From Fodinibius sp052060035 (GTDB lineage: Bacteria; Bacteroidota; Rhodothermia; Balneolales; Balneolaceae): 64,000 nucleotides of DNA. The DNA is taken from positions 186,001 to 250,000 of the forward strand of contig NZ_JBPOEA010000003.1 of NCBI RefSeq assembly GCF_052060035.1, given 5' to 3'. Shown piece by piece: positions 7,747-16,734 of the stretch (positions are counted from its first letter, which is position 1; every line of letters begins with the position of its first letter). The notes beneath the pieces are model-generated. The model was not told where the DNA came from and did not search any database. It saw only the letters and a program-made list of their open reading frames with translations. The translations under genes and the position numbers were made by a program.

Positions 7747-10209
7747 ATGAAAAGTAAAGGCTACCGCAAAATTGTAAAATGGTTTAACCATCGCGGCTGG
7801 CAACCATTCGATTATCAAAAAGAAGTTTGGGAAGCTTTTTTGTCTGGTCAAAACGGGTTGTTAAATGCTCCCACTGGCAGTGGCAAAACATACGCCCTTT
7901 ATATGCCGCTACTCATCAACTGGATTGACGAACATCCCGAGACATATAATGAGCTCGCTGATAACGGCTTACAACTCGTGTGGATTACTCCCCTTCGGGC
8001 ATTAGCTCGAGATATTGAACAAGCACTTCAAACAGTAGTTGACGATCTTGATATACCCTGGCAAATAGACCGACGTACCGGCGATGTTTCATCCTATAAA
8101 AAACAGCAGTTGAAGGAGCAGATGCCCGAGGTGCTTATCACCACGCCTGAAAGCCTGCATATCCTAATGGCCCAAAAGGGATACTATAACTACTTTTCTG
8201 ATTTGGATGCGGTCGTCGTTGACGAATGGCACGAACTGTTGGGATCAAAACGGGGAACACAGACGGAACTTGGGCTATCACGGCTAAAACATCTGCGCCC
8301 GGAATTAAATATTTGGGGTATTTCGGCTACTATTGGCAACCTCAAAGAAGCTCATAATGTATTGGTGGGTACTCATGACAGCAAAAAGGATTCTGCGATC
8401 ATTAAAGCTGATGTTAAAAAAAAGTTAGCGGTGCAATCGGTGCTACCTGATGATGTAGAAAAATTTCCATGGTCGGGTCATCTTGGTACGAAATTACTGC
8501 CAAAGGTATTGCCAATCATTGAGGAAAGCCGATCCACACTTATCTTTACTAACACTCGTTCCCAATCCGAAATTTGGTTCCAGCAGCTATTAGAAGCTAA
8601 ACCCGAACTGGCCGGTACTATCGCCCTGCATCACGGATCGCTGAGCAAAAGAATTCGGCGATGGGTGGAAAATTCACTGCATGAAGGAAAACTCAAAGCT
8701 GTAGTTTGCACCTCCAGTTTAGATCTGGGCGTAGACTTTGCGCCCGTTGAAACAGTAATACAAGTGGGTAGTCCCAAAGGCGTTGCGCGATTTTTACAAC
8801 GTGCCGGGCGCAGTGGACATCAACCAGGATCTACCAGTCGTATCTACTTTGTGCCAACCAATGCACTCGAACTCATTGAAGCGGCAGCCCTCAAGACTGC
8901 AGCCACCCAAAAAGTCGCACTTGAAAGCCGCGATCCCATCCTAAAGCCACACGATGTGCTTATTCAATATTTGAATACCCTTGCGGTTTCGGATGGATTT
9001 ACGCCTGATCAAATCTATGAAGAAGTTAAAACCACCTTTGCCTATCAAACGCTTACCCAAAAAGAGTGGAACTGGATTTTGAATTTTATTACCACCGGAG
9101 GACAATCACTGACGGCTTATGATGAGTACTCAAAAGTGATTGAAGAGGATGGGTTATACAAAGTTCTTGATAAGAAAATCAAGCGCCGCCATCGTATGTC
9201 AATCGGCACCATTGCCAGTGACACCATGATGAGTGTAAAGTATTTAAAAGGAGCACATTTAGGCAGTATCGAGGAGTGGTTTATTGCATCCCTAAATCCC
9301 GGTGATAAATTCTGGTTTGCCGGACGAAGTTTGGAGCTGGTACGCACGAAGCAGATGACAGCCTACGTCCGCCGAGCCAACACATCCAAAGCGAAAGTCC
9401 CCAGCTGGATGAGCGGGCGCATGTCGCTGTCCTCGAATATGAGCAACTTATTGCGCCATAAAATGCATCAAGCGATCAATGGAACTGCCAATGATATCGA
9501 ACTGGAGACCATCCAACCCATTCTGGTTGTCCAAAACGACTGGTCTACCCTGCCTGATGAAAACGAACTATTGATTGAAGAAACAACATCCCGCGAAGGA
9601 CATCACCTTTTTTTCTATCCGTTTGAGGGTCGCTATGTTCACGAGGGGATGTCAGCCTTAATCGCCTATCGCATTTCACAACTTACGCCAATCACTTTTT
9701 CCATTGCTATGAATGATTATGGTTTTGAGCTTTTATCTGACAAGGAAATTCCCATACAGGAAGCACTGGACCGAGATCTATTTTCGGATAAAAATCTCGT
9801 TGAGGATATCTTTTCGAGCCTTAATGACACGGAACTTGCCAAGCGTCGCTTTCGAGGCATTTGTCACATTGCCGGACTCATTTTTAAGGGATTCCCCGGC
9901 CAGCAAAAAGCCGGGCGTCATTTGCAATCGTCAGCCGGACTCTTTTTTGATGTATTCGATCAGTATGAACCGGATAACCTCTTGCTGCAACAAGCTTACG
10001 ATGAAGTGCTTTCGTACCAGCTGGACGAAGTACGGTTGAGGAAAGCCTTAAAGCGAATTCAGTCTCAAAAAATTACCTTAAAAGAAACAGACCGTTTTAC
10101 TCCGTTGGCCTTCCCCATTATGGTTGATCGACTTAGAGAGCGATTAAGTTCTGAGAACCTTATGGATCGGATCCAAAAAATGCAACTTCAGCTCGAAGGA
10201 CATACTTAA
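7747..10209 (+). CDS. Ligase-associated Lhr-type DEXH-box helicase
   Basis: This is a superfamily 2 helicase of the Lhr group, in the form linked to ATP-dependent DNA ligase cassettes for DNA damage response. Walker A is APTGSGKT at residues 41-48; motif II is DEWH near 157 (instead of DEVH), SAT is near 194, and motif VI is QRAGRSGHQ near 355. A winged-helix and Lhr core region fill the C-terminal half. The 820 residues fit the family. The metallophosphoesterase PdeM follows 112 bases downstream, as in such cassettes, but no ligase or exonuclease partner is in the window. Confidence 0.92.
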   Translation: MKSKGYRKIVKWFNHRGWQPFDYQKEVWEAFLSGQNGLLNAPTGSGKTYALYMPLLINWIDEHPETYNELADNGLQLVWITPLRALARDIEQALQTVVDDLDIPWQIDRRTGDVSSYKKQQLKEQMPEVLITTPESLHILMAQKGYYNYFSDLDAVVVDEWHELLGSKRGTQTELGLSRLKHLRPELNIWGISATIGNLKEAHNVLVGTHDSKKDSAIIKADVKKKLAVQSVLPDDVEKFPWSGHLGTKLLPKVLPIIEESRSTLIFTNTRSQSEIWFQQLLEAKPELAGTIALHHGSLSKRIRRWVENSLHEGKLKAVVCTSSLDLGVDFAPVETVIQVGSPKGVARFLQRAGRSGHQPGSTSRIYFVPTNALELIEAAALKTAATQKVALESRDPILKPHDVLIQYLNTLAVSDGFTPDQIYEEVKTTFAYQTLTQKEWNWILNFITTGGQSLTAYDEYSKVIEEDGLYKVLDKKIKRRHRMSIGTIASDTMMSVKYLKGAHLGSIEEWFIASLNPGDKFWFAGRSLELVRTKQMTAYVRRANTSKAKVPSWMSGRMSLSSNMSNLLRHKMHQAINGTANDIELETIQPILVVQNDWSTLPDENELLIEETTSREGHHLFFYPFEGRYVHEGMSALIAYRISQLTPITFSIAMNDYGFELLSDKEIPIQEALDRDLFSDKNLVEDIFSSLNDTELAKRRFRGICHIAGLIFKGFPGQQKAGRHLQSSAGLFFDVFDQYEPDNLLLQQAYDEVLSYQLDEVRLRKALKRIQSQKITLKETDRFTPLAFPIMVDRLRERLSSENLMDRIQKMQLQLEGHT

Positions 10210-10321
10210 ACTTTTAACTGTAGAGTTGCACAGAAAAATTCAAACAGGATGTTTCCTTTGTAACTTTTCTGAATATTCAATGTATCTATGCATACAACAA
10301 AATTATTAGCATTATACACCT

Positions 10322-10996
10322 ATGATCAACAATGCTCGTGCTTTTAACTTAAAACATCAGCGTCTTTGGCTGTTACCTCAAAAGGCCCTCTATTGGCAAA
10401 AAAAGAAAACGCTTTTTGTAGCAGACCTTCACATTGGAAAAACAGGCCATTTTCGAAAGAACGGCATCCCAGTACCCAACCAGGTCGCCCAATCCAACCT
10501 CCAGCAGCTCGATTCAATTTTGGATAAAATCTCTCCCGAGCATCTAATTATTTTAGGTGATCTATTTCACAGTGATCTGAATAAAGAATGGGACCAATTT
10601 GTTAGGTGGCGGAAAAGATATCGACAACTTGAAGTTAGCTTGGTTGTTGGGAATCATGATATTTTGAGCTCCGAAAAATACCATTCTGGAATAATCAATG
10701 TTTTTAAAAAATTATCTTATGATCCGTTCACCATAATCCATGATATTTCAGAATATCCCGATTTAAAAAAAAGTAACAATTATGTTTTAAGTGGTCATAT
10801 CCATCCGGCTGTACAACTAAAAGGTCAGGGACGTCAATCTATGAAATTACCCTGCTTTAATTTTGCTAAAGAATATGGAATTCTACCAGCTTTCGGAGAA
10901 TTTACGGGTACACATGTTATTGAACCAACAGAAAGCGATGATATTTTTATAATAGCAGATTCCAAGATCATATCACACAACGATTTAAAATCCTGA
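10322..10996 (+). CDS. pdeM: Ligase-associated DNA damage response endonuclease PdeM
   Basis: This is a calcineurin-like metallophosphoesterase proposed to nick DNA in concert with the Lhr-type helicase. Metal-binding motifs occur in order: ADLHIGK near residue 38, GDLFHS near 79, GNHD near 118 and SGHIHP near 160. Length 224 is usual. It is downstream of its normal partner and 4 bases upstream of a membrane-protein gene, so the three may share a transcript. Confidence 0.92.
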   Translation: MINNARAFNLKHQRLWLLPQKALYWQKKKTLFVADLHIGKTGHFRKNGIPVPNQVAQSNLQQLDSILDKISPEHLIILGDLFHSDLNKEWDQFVRWRKRYRQLEVSLVVGNHDILSSEKYHSGIINVFKKLSYDPFTIIHDISEYPDLKKSNNYVLSGHIHPAVQLKGQGRQSMKLPCFNFAKEYGILPAFGEFTGTHVIEPTESDDIFIIADSKIISHNDLKS

Positions 10997-11000
10997 TGCA

Positions 11001-11618
11001 ATGAATAAATTAGCCGAAAAGCTTTTTTATCTTCTGATATTCTTCGCTTCATTCTTTTTTCTTTTCTCTGATAACAGTACTGCCCAGCATCTGACGGATT
11101 CCCTCACTACCTTCAACCAGCAACGCATAAATCTAAATACAAAAGGAATGTATGTGCTATCAGGATGGGCTTTATCCAATATTGCGGTAAGTTCTATGGG
11201 ATACTTCAAGAGCAGTGGAAGCACGAAATATTTGCATCAAATGAATGTAGGCTGGAATCTGGTAAACCTTGCTATCGCGGGTGGTGCTCTTTATCAATAC
11301 GGGCAGGCTGATCCAACCTCATTTTCATTGGCCCAAAGTCTCAACGAAGCACACTCCATTGAGCGTATTCTATTTTTGAATATGGGATTAAATGTTGCCT
11401 ACATAGCTACCGGTGGATTTTTGTGGGAACGAGGGCTTCGTAAATCAAATGATCGTTTTGTTGGGTACGGACAATCTCTAATTATTCAGGGAGGCTTTCT
11501 GCTATTATTTGATTCTACCCTCTATTTCCTAAATCGAGCTAATAACGAAAAGCTAAATACGATTATGGAAACTGTATCTATTCAGGGTACCCAATTATCG
11601 GTAACCGTTCCGTTCTAA
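11001..11618 (+). CDS. Membrane protein of a Bacteroidota-type family (possibly DUF6992)
   Basis: The 205-residue product starts MNKLAEKLFYLLIFFASFF with a signal peptide likely cleaved after STAQ, near residue 29. The rest has four moderately hydrophobic segments with small residues (VLSGWALSNIAVSS, WNLVNLAIAGGALY, FLNMGLNVAYIATGG, IIQGGFLLLFDSTLYF). The pattern recalls DUF6992 proteins, but that is from memory of the family's look only. It starts 4 bases after pdeM and ends 4 bases from the convergent sigma factor gene. Confidence 0.7.
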   Translation: MNKLAEKLFYLLIFFASFFFLFSDNSTAQHLTDSLTTFNQQRINLNTKGMYVLSGWALSNIAVSSMGYFKSSGSTKYLHQMNVGWNLVNLAIAGGALYQYGQADPTSFSLAQSLNEAHSIERILFLNMGLNVAYIATGGFLWERGLRKSNDRFVGYGQSLIIQGGFLLLFDSTLYFLNRANNEKLNTIMETVSIQGTQLSVTVPF

Positions 11619-11622
11619 ACAT

Positions 11623-12189
11623 CTACTGACGCCATTTGCGTTTAAAACAGTGATGTAAACGACTTAAAATCCGAGATTTTTTGGTACGAACATTGGCACC
11701 ACTTATGTCAAAATGAGCCGCTGCTTCTTTGGTGGTCGCATCCGGTTTATCAATAAAATATTCAATAAACGTTCGAGACTTCTCTCGCAGTTCATTAAGG
11801 CAAGCCTCCAAAATAGCCTGACGATCCTTGTCCATTAGATTTTGAAACTGCTCGGCGGGATCAACCAAATGATCCTGATGATCCTCAACCGGATTATTAA
11901 ATCGGTGCTGTTCTTTTGACAGACGGAAATACTCATGTCGGCATGCCCGAATCATATAACTGAATATATATTTCTCTTCCCGGATATTATCTTTCTTTAT
12001 TTGCTCGTAGACATTTAGGAAAGCTTGCTGGGTACACTCTTCGGCATCTTTTTCATCGGCATTCAGTACCACCTGCAAGTAATCTTTAAGCCTGTGCATT
12101 AACTCCTCCAACAGCTCATTAGCCTTACCTTCCCTATTCTGCTGAAGAGCATATACTAATTCCGAATAATCAACTCTGGAGTTACTCAA
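11623..12189 (-). CDS. ECF-type RNA polymerase sigma factor
   Basis: This 188-residue protein has the two helical domains of a group 4 sigma factor. Region 2, near residues 25-95, includes ADEKDAEECTQQAFLNVYEQI and YIFSYMIRACRHEYFR. Region 4, near residues 130-185, ends with the helix-turn-helix TTKEAAAHFDISGANVRTKK. It would direct polymerase to a small set of promoters. It is divergent from three lipoprotein genes and the CHAT protease gene. Three matches to one bipartite promoter-like element lie in this locus (12379, 12507, 17562), making it the natural candidate reader. I see no such element in front of its own gene. Confidence 0.9.
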   Translation of the reverse strand: MSNSRVDYSELVYALQQNREGKANELLEELMHRLKDYLQVVLNADEKDAEECTQQAFLNVYEQIKKDNIREEKYIFSYMIRACRHEYFRLSKEQHRFNNPVEDHQDHLVDPAEQFQNLMDKDRQAILEACLNELREKSRTFIEYFIDKPDATTKEAAAHFDISGANVRTKKSRILSRLHHCFKRKWRQ

Positions 12190-12378
12190 GGTAGTCTATA
12201 AACCTAAATTAGCTGACCCATTTATCCCCGACGAACAAATGGAGCCTTCCGTAGTAATTTGTGCTTTCTAATATATAACTATTGAATTGGCAAACAAATG
12301 TTAGAATATAATCTTAAAATAAAAATTGAAGTGATTTTATATTATTTAAAATATTATTTATCTAAAAATTGATATTTC

Positions 12379-12412
12379 TTGTAACATATAATTATTAAAT
12401 AACTCTTATAAT
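12379..12412 (+). promoter_or_regulatory. ECF-type promoter element, distal copy
   Basis: TTGTAACA at 12379-12386, then 16 bases, then CTCTTATAAT at 12403-12412. Block sequence and spacing match the sites at 12507 and 17562. It points towards the lipoprotein genes, about 230 bases upstream of the first ATG. Confidence 0.6.
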
Positions 12413-12506
12413 CTGGGCTTAAATTTAATTAGAAATAAAAATTTAAATTATAATATGTTTTTGTTACAAAATAATATTGTACGACATATCCTTAAAACGG
12501 ATCTTT

Positions 12507-12542
12507 TTTTGTAACAAATCGAACTTTGACTACTCTTGTATT
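12507..12542 (+). promoter_or_regulatory. ECF-type promoter element for the lipoprotein/CHAT genes
   Basis: TTTTGTAACA (12507-12516), 16 bases, CTCTTGTATT (12533-12542). GTAAC to CTCTT spacing is 17, exactly as in the other two copies. Transcription would start near 12548, giving a leader of about 97 bases before the first lipoprotein. GTAAC-type -35 boxes are known for some ECF sigma factors such as BldN; assignment to the neighbouring sigma factor is inference. Confidence 0.7.
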
Positions 12543-12644
12543 CAACTACCAGAATATCTAACAAGTGCCACTTTGGCTTTTCTGGGATACACCTAAATCA
12601 AAGCGTTACAAATTTAATTTAAACACAAAATACAGGTATCAATT

Positions 12645-12836
12645 ATGAAATCTCTCTCTCATAAACTTCTCGCTATCATCTTCTCTGTTGCATTGTTCAC
12701 CGGTTGTGCTTCGGTTACCGACCCCGGCCTGGACCAACAGCCCGAACCCGAAATCGAGCAACCTACTACTACGGTCGATAATCCCGACTTTGGCACAGAC
12801 CAATCCATGGATCCTATCTATGATCGTCCCGAGTAA
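12645..12836 (+). CDS. Small lipoprotein, tandem copy 1
   Basis: This 63-residue protein has a basic N-terminus, the hydrophobic core LLAIIFSVALF and a lipobox FTGC with Cys at residue 21. The mature chain of about 43 residues is acidic and Pro-rich and ends DPIYDRPE. No domain is recognised. It is the first of three copies preceding the CHAT protease gene and the only one with the promoter-like elements in front. Differences from copy 3 are few: H6Y, D30N and P34S. Confidence 0.85.
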   Translation: MKSLSHKLLAIIFSVALFTGCASVTDPGLDQQPEPEIEQPTTTVDNPDFGTDQSMDPIYDRPE

Positions 12837-12883
12837 CTCTTAACCTTCTTCAAAAAACTCTCTCAATTTAAACTTTCTTTATT

Positions 12884-13075
12884 ATGAAATCTCTCTCTCA
12901 TAAACTTCTCGCTATCATCTTCTCTGTTGCATTGTTCACCAGTTGTGCTTCGATTACCGATCCCGGCCTGGACCAACAACCCGAATCCGAAATCGAGCAA
13001 CCCACTTCTACAGTCGATAATCCCGACTTTGGCACGGACCAATCCATGGATCCTATCTATGATCGTCCCGAGTAA
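12884..13075 (+). CDS. Small lipoprotein, tandem copy 2
   Basis: Also 63 residues. The lipobox is FTSC instead of FTGC; other changes from copy 1 are V24I, P34S and one Thr to Ser. The C-terminal 19 residues, ending DPIYDRPE, are unchanged. It lies 47 bases after copy 1 and shares its upstream leader sequence with copy 3, so expression probably depends on the promoter before copy 1. Confidence 0.85.
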   Translation: MKSLSHKLLAIIFSVALFTSCASITDPGLDQQPESEIEQPTSTVDNPDFGTDQSMDPIYDRPE

Positions 13076-13125
13076 CTCTTAACCTTTTTTTTAAAAAAAC
13101 TCTCTCAATTTAAACTCTCTTTATT

Positions 13126-13317
13126 ATGAAATCTCTCTCATATAAACTTCTCGCTATCATCTTTTCTGTTGCATTATTCACCGGCTGTGCTTCAGTTACC
13201 GACCCCGGCCTGAACCAACAACCTGAATCCGAAATCGAGCAACCTACTACTACGGTCGATAATCCCGACTTTGGCACAGACCAATCCATGGATCCTATCT
13301 ATGATCGTCCCGAGTAA
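13126..13317 (+). CDS. Small lipoprotein, tandem copy 3
   Basis: Also 63 residues. It has Y6 instead of H6 and N30 instead of D30, with lipobox FTGC. The C-terminal tail is identical to the other copies, suggesting constraint there. The downstream DNA loses repeat similarity after the stop, and the CHAT gene starts 96 bases further on the same strand. A TAGTTTTG (13367-13374) resembles the Bacteroidota -7 element TANNTTTG, but the nearest TTTG upstream is too far away for the consensus spacing. Confidence 0.85.
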   Translation: MKSLSYKLLAIIFSVALFTGCASVTDPGLNQQPESEIEQPTTTVDNPDFGTDQSMDPIYDRPE

Positions 13318-13413
13318 TAAAAACAACAACTATTTACTTTGTCATGGATCTTAGATTTAAATATAATAGTTTTGATGAACCATAGCTTTTAACCCGAGTC
13401 CAAATTTAATGGG

Positions 13414-16400
13414 ATGTCTCTACTTTTACTATTAGGCTTTTTACAACTCGTTGCACCGGCCGATAGTAATTTAGTGCAACAATCAGAGGATCAGGCCAAG
13501 TACTATATTCAGAATATTGATCAGAGAAAAAATGTCGAAGAAAATCTTTGGGCGTTAACGATTTTGGTTTCTGAACATCCCAAAATCAAAAAATATATTG
13601 AACAGTTGATTCAAAAAAGAGGTAAGAGTAATGAAGTTCTAAAACTTTTTGAAAGTATTGAACCAACTTACCGCCAGCAGCTGGAAAAAATTGTCTTCGA
13701 AACGGGTTCTAAGAAACTCTTTATTGATCTACTCTTAGTCACAAAGAAGGATAAAACAACCTTATACCAAAAATTTTTATCCTCTTTTGACTTGAAGAGT
13801 GATCAAGAAAGCATCAATTATGAGTTACTTGCTAAACTCATAATTGAAAATCAAATGATCGGCGATGATATAATTCAAAATAAATCATTTAGTTTACCTC
13901 ACCTCTTCCTTCTTTACCGAACGCACAAAAAACTAACTGATTCATATAAGAATTTACTTATAGAAAACTGGTCAAATCGAAGAAAATCATCAGAATCACT
14001 TTATTCATCTCTCTATAATGCCTCATATTTTAGGGCTTTATATCTGAAATATGAGTATAGCAAAACGGCTGACATATTTAATCCCCTTTTAAATGATACT
14101 TTATTTCCAAACTCTAATCTAAAACTCAAGCTCTATCAGTACCTTGACTATTCTATGTACCGCTTAGGATATTATGATCGTAGTCTAAAAATTGTTCGTC
14201 AGCATACCTTACCTCTTACGTCATACCTGGCTAAGGAAAAGGAACAAATTCAAACAAAACAATTACAAGGTCTACATTTATATAATGTAGGAAAAATAAA
14301 AGCCGCTGAAAATATTTTTGAAGAATTATTAGACACTATAAACCAATCTAATATACAAATATCAAAGTCCTCTCTTTTAAATAATCTTGCTTTAACCTAT
14401 CACAAATTAGGAAAGTACAACCAATATGTAGAGCTACAATACCAAGCATTAAATATTGCAGAAACCAAAGATAATTATTCTCACCAATTAAAGATTTTAA
14501 ATAATCTATTTATCTACTATCGTAAATCAAATGATCCAGAGAATGCGATAGAGTTTTTGGAAAAAGCCAAAAAAATAGCCCTACAAAAAGGGAACGCTGA
14601 TGATTTAGGTACAATTTATACTTCAATTGGTTCCTTTTATCGGGAGTTTAAAAATAAACCAACATTGGCCAATGATTTTTTTATTAAAGCACAAAATGTC
14701 TTAGATCCAAAAAATAATAGGCGTTATTATATCAAGGTTCTAAATGAACAAGCACAAAATTTTGAATCCCATCATCAATATGAATTAGCAATAAAAAAAC
14801 ATGATGAAATATTAAACCTATCAAGCAAAGAAAAAGGGAGAAACTATATTGATGCCCTAATTAACAAAGCACAAATTTATTTAAAAAGAGAAAATATAAT
14901 TCAAGCCAAAAAACAAATTGAAGAGTTTAAATCCTTCGATCTAAACCAACTCGATTTTAATCAAATTGTTAAAGCCAAAAAGGTTGAGGCTGATTATCTC
15001 TTTCAAACTGAAAATATAACAAAGGCTCTAAATATTCTTGAGCCCACATTGAATCAAGTTGTTGTTCGGGCACAAAACAGTACTGATCTTAAATCCGGCT
15101 TTTGGCATGTTGAGGATGAATACCTCGATGCTTTTGAGCTGGCGGCTTCTATATATATGGAAACAGGGCGACCCGGAAAAGCCGTTGAAAAACTTGATCA
15201 GCTCAAAACCATCAATGATGCCTCGCTTTATCAAAACCCGTTGGTTAAATCGAGCCTCTTAAATGAGTCGGAACTCACTGAATACAAGCAGATAACCAAC
15301 CAGCTCGATGTGGTCCGTAAAAAGCTTTTAACAGCACCCGAAGATCAGCAATTTAAGATTCGCCAACAGATTAATCAGTTAAACACAAAAAAGCGAAAGT
15401 ATGATCGCCGGCTGAGTGAAAACATTGACCAGGATCCCATTTCTATTCGTCAAGTCCAGAATAAAATGTCGGGACGGGAGCTTTTATTACATATTACAGA
15501 ACTTAACGACCAATACTATATTGCTAAAATATCTCGTACTGATATAAATCTTAAAACGATCGGTCTCAATAAAAGAACAAGAAATTTATTCAGCAGTACT
15601 GCTCAACAGATTGCAACCCATAAAACAAATCTTGACTCTCTTTATGAAATCACCCAAATCCTGGATCTAAAAGAGATTCCCGATTATGTCGATACAATCA
15701 CCCTCATCCCCGACAGTTACTTCTATCAGCTTCCATTAGATATTCTCCCCTTGGAAAAGCCTTCTGAAAGCTACAGTTATGGCGAAACAACCTATGCCAT
15801 TGAAAAATTTAACACCCAATACCTTACCACGTTGGAGGATTTTAAAACACCAACTCAGCCTGCAACAAATTCCAAAGCTCAAATAAATTATGCGGGTTAT
15901 GGCGTCTCAAACTTCAACAATTACACCGACCAAGCATTAGTACCGCTGCCTTATGCTCAATCTGAGGTAACCCAAATTGCAAAAGGCCTTACGAACCTTT
16001 CACAGGTTCAAACTTACGTAAATGAGCAATCAACAAAATCAAACTTCAAGCAAACCGCACCAAACTCTCGTATTATCCATTTAGCAACCCATAGTGAAGT
16101 TTCTGAACGTGATCCGATGTTTTCTACGATTTACTTTAATAAATCTACCGCCGGCAGCGACAGTACTTTTGACGATCGCTTTTTTGCCTATGAACTATTT
16201 GAGATGGATCTCAGTAACGAAATGGTAATGCTTAACTCATGTGAGTCGGGGTCTGGATCTTATATCCAGGGTACAGGCGTCATGGGTATTAGCCGGGCCC
16301 TGCAATATGCCGGCGCAAAATCATTGATACTCAATTTATGGTCGGTCAATGATATGCTTGCCTCAGATTTTGCCATCCAATTTTATAGACACTTAAATGA

Positions 16401-16632
16401 GGGAAAATCAAAGGCTGAAGCATTAAGAGCTGCAAAGCAGTATTTTCTAAACAACAAGAATGCAGATCCACACTATTGGGGTCCATATATGTTGATAGGA
16501 AATACTAACCCAGTCGTTAAGCCCCAGCAGAATAAAAATCTGGCTGTGGCTGGTGCCTTTATTTTCTATTTCATACTCATGGTTGCGCTGTCTTATCTTA
16601 CCCAGCAAGGTTTTATCTTCTCAAAACGCTGA
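13414..16632 (+). CDS. Exported TPR-CHAT caspase-fold protease with C-terminal membrane anchor
   Basis: This 1072-residue protein starts with a short hydrophobic segment (SLLLLLGFLQLVAPA) that reads as a signal peptide without a strong basic n-region. Residues from about 30 to 620 are helical repeats; clear TPR units occur from about 285 to 520 (for example NNLALTYHKLGKYNQYVEL). The CHAT domain covers about 660-1025, with the caspase-like dyad His893 in HLATHSE and Cys943 in LNSCESG, 50 residues apart as usual. A single hydrophobic helix (about 1040-1062) is followed by a short tail ending SKR. Seen together this predicts a CHAT domain outside the cytoplasm. The TPR half is visibly more AT-rich than the CHAT half. 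Confidence 0.9.
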   Translation: MSLLLLLGFLQLVAPADSNLVQQSEDQAKYYIQNIDQRKNVEENLWALTILVSEHPKIKKYIEQLIQKRGKSNEVLKLFESIEPTYRQQLEKIVFETGSKKLFIDLLLVTKKDKTTLYQKFLSSFDLKSDQESINYELLAKLIIENQMIGDDIIQNKSFSLPHLFLLYRTHKKLTDSYKNLLIENWSNRRKSSESLYSSLYNASYFRALYLKYEYSKTADIFNPLLNDTLFPNSNLKLKLYQYLDYSMYRLGYYDRSLKIVRQHTLPLTSYLAKEKEQIQTKQLQGLHLYNVGKIKAAENIFEELLDTINQSNIQISKSSLLNNLALTYHKLGKYNQYVELQYQALNIAETKDNYSHQLKILNNLFIYYRKSNDPENAIEFLEKAKKIALQKGNADDLGTIYTSIGSFYREFKNKPTLANDFFIKAQNVLDPKNNRRYYIKVLNEQAQNFESHHQYELAIKKHDEILNLSSKEKGRNYIDALINKAQIYLKRENIIQAKKQIEEFKSFDLNQLDFNQIVKAKKVEADYLFQTENITKALNILEPTLNQVVVRAQNSTDLKSGFWHVEDEYLDAFELAASIYMETGRPGKAVEKLDQLKTINDASLYQNPLVKSSLLNESELTEYKQITNQLDVVRKKLLTAPEDQQFKIRQQINQLNTKKRKYDRRLSENIDQDPISIRQVQNKMSGRELLLHITELNDQYYIAKISRTDINLKTIGLNKRTRNLFSSTAQQIATHKTNLDSLYEITQILDLKEIPDYVDTITLIPDSYFYQLPLDILPLEKPSESYSYGETTYAIEKFNTQYLTTLEDFKTPTQPATNSKAQINYAGYGVSNFNNYTDQALVPLPYAQSEVTQIAKGLTNLSQVQTYVNEQSTKSNFKQTAPNSRIIHLATHSEVSERDPMFSTIYFNKSTAGSDSTFDDRFFAYELFEMDLSNEMVMLNSCESGSGSYIQGTGVMGISRALQYAGAKSLILNLWSVNDMLASDFAIQFYRHLNEGKSKAEALRAAKQYFLNNKNADPHYWGPYMLIGNTNPVVKPQQNKNLAVAGAFIFYFILMVALSYLTQQGFIFSKR

Positions 16633-16666
16633 TACACAATCAATTGATAGGAAAGAAAACCTCTCA

Positions 16667-16713
16667 GCAAGCGAGATCGATAGAGCAAATAGCTTGCTAA
16701 TTACTCTATCGAT
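16667..16713. terminator. Complex hairpin between convergent CHAT and TM-TPR genes
   Basis: ATCGATAGAG (16676-16685) pairs perfectly with CTCTATCGAT (16704-16713). An alternative pairing joins AGCAAGC (16667-16673) with GCTTGCT (16692-16698). The flanking T-runs are weak, so it may be a bidirectional terminator or a switchable structure. Confidence 0.6.
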
Positions 16714-16734
16714 TTGTGTAAAAATGATGCTGGA

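Larger units (their letters stand above)
12190..12644. other. 455-base AT-rich intergenic region with repeated GTAAC elements
   Basis: No gene is supported here. It separates the sigma factor gene from the lipoprotein genes. It contains two forward bipartite promoter-like sites (listed separately), a palindrome TTTGTTACAAA at 12460-12470 and a near-identical TTTGTAACAAA at 12508-12518, plus a half-site GTTACAAAT at 12605-12613. The rest is strongly AT-rich. Confidence 0.7.
12645..13317 (+). repeat. Threefold tandem repeat of about 240 bp, each unit a lipoprotein gene
   Basis: Units begin at 12645, 12884 and 13126, giving periods of 239 and 242 bases. The repeat includes the intergenic leader (ACTCTCTCAATTTAAAC) before copies 2 and 3. 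Near-identity at DNA level indicates recent duplication or ongoing gene conversion. Confidence 0.95.

Noticed and set aside
12460..12470. TTTGTTACAAA as a fourth bipartite promoter (minus strand)
   Set aside because: Reading minus, no CTCTT block lies 17 bases after GTAAC; only the first block is present.
12602..12613. GTTACAAAT near the first lipoprotein as a promoter
   Set aside because: The minus-strand spacing leads to TCCCAGA instead of CTCTT, so no second block.
12645..13317. Regular repeats resembling a CRISPR array
   Set aside because: Period of about 240 bp, no unique spacers, and each unit encodes the same lipoprotein.
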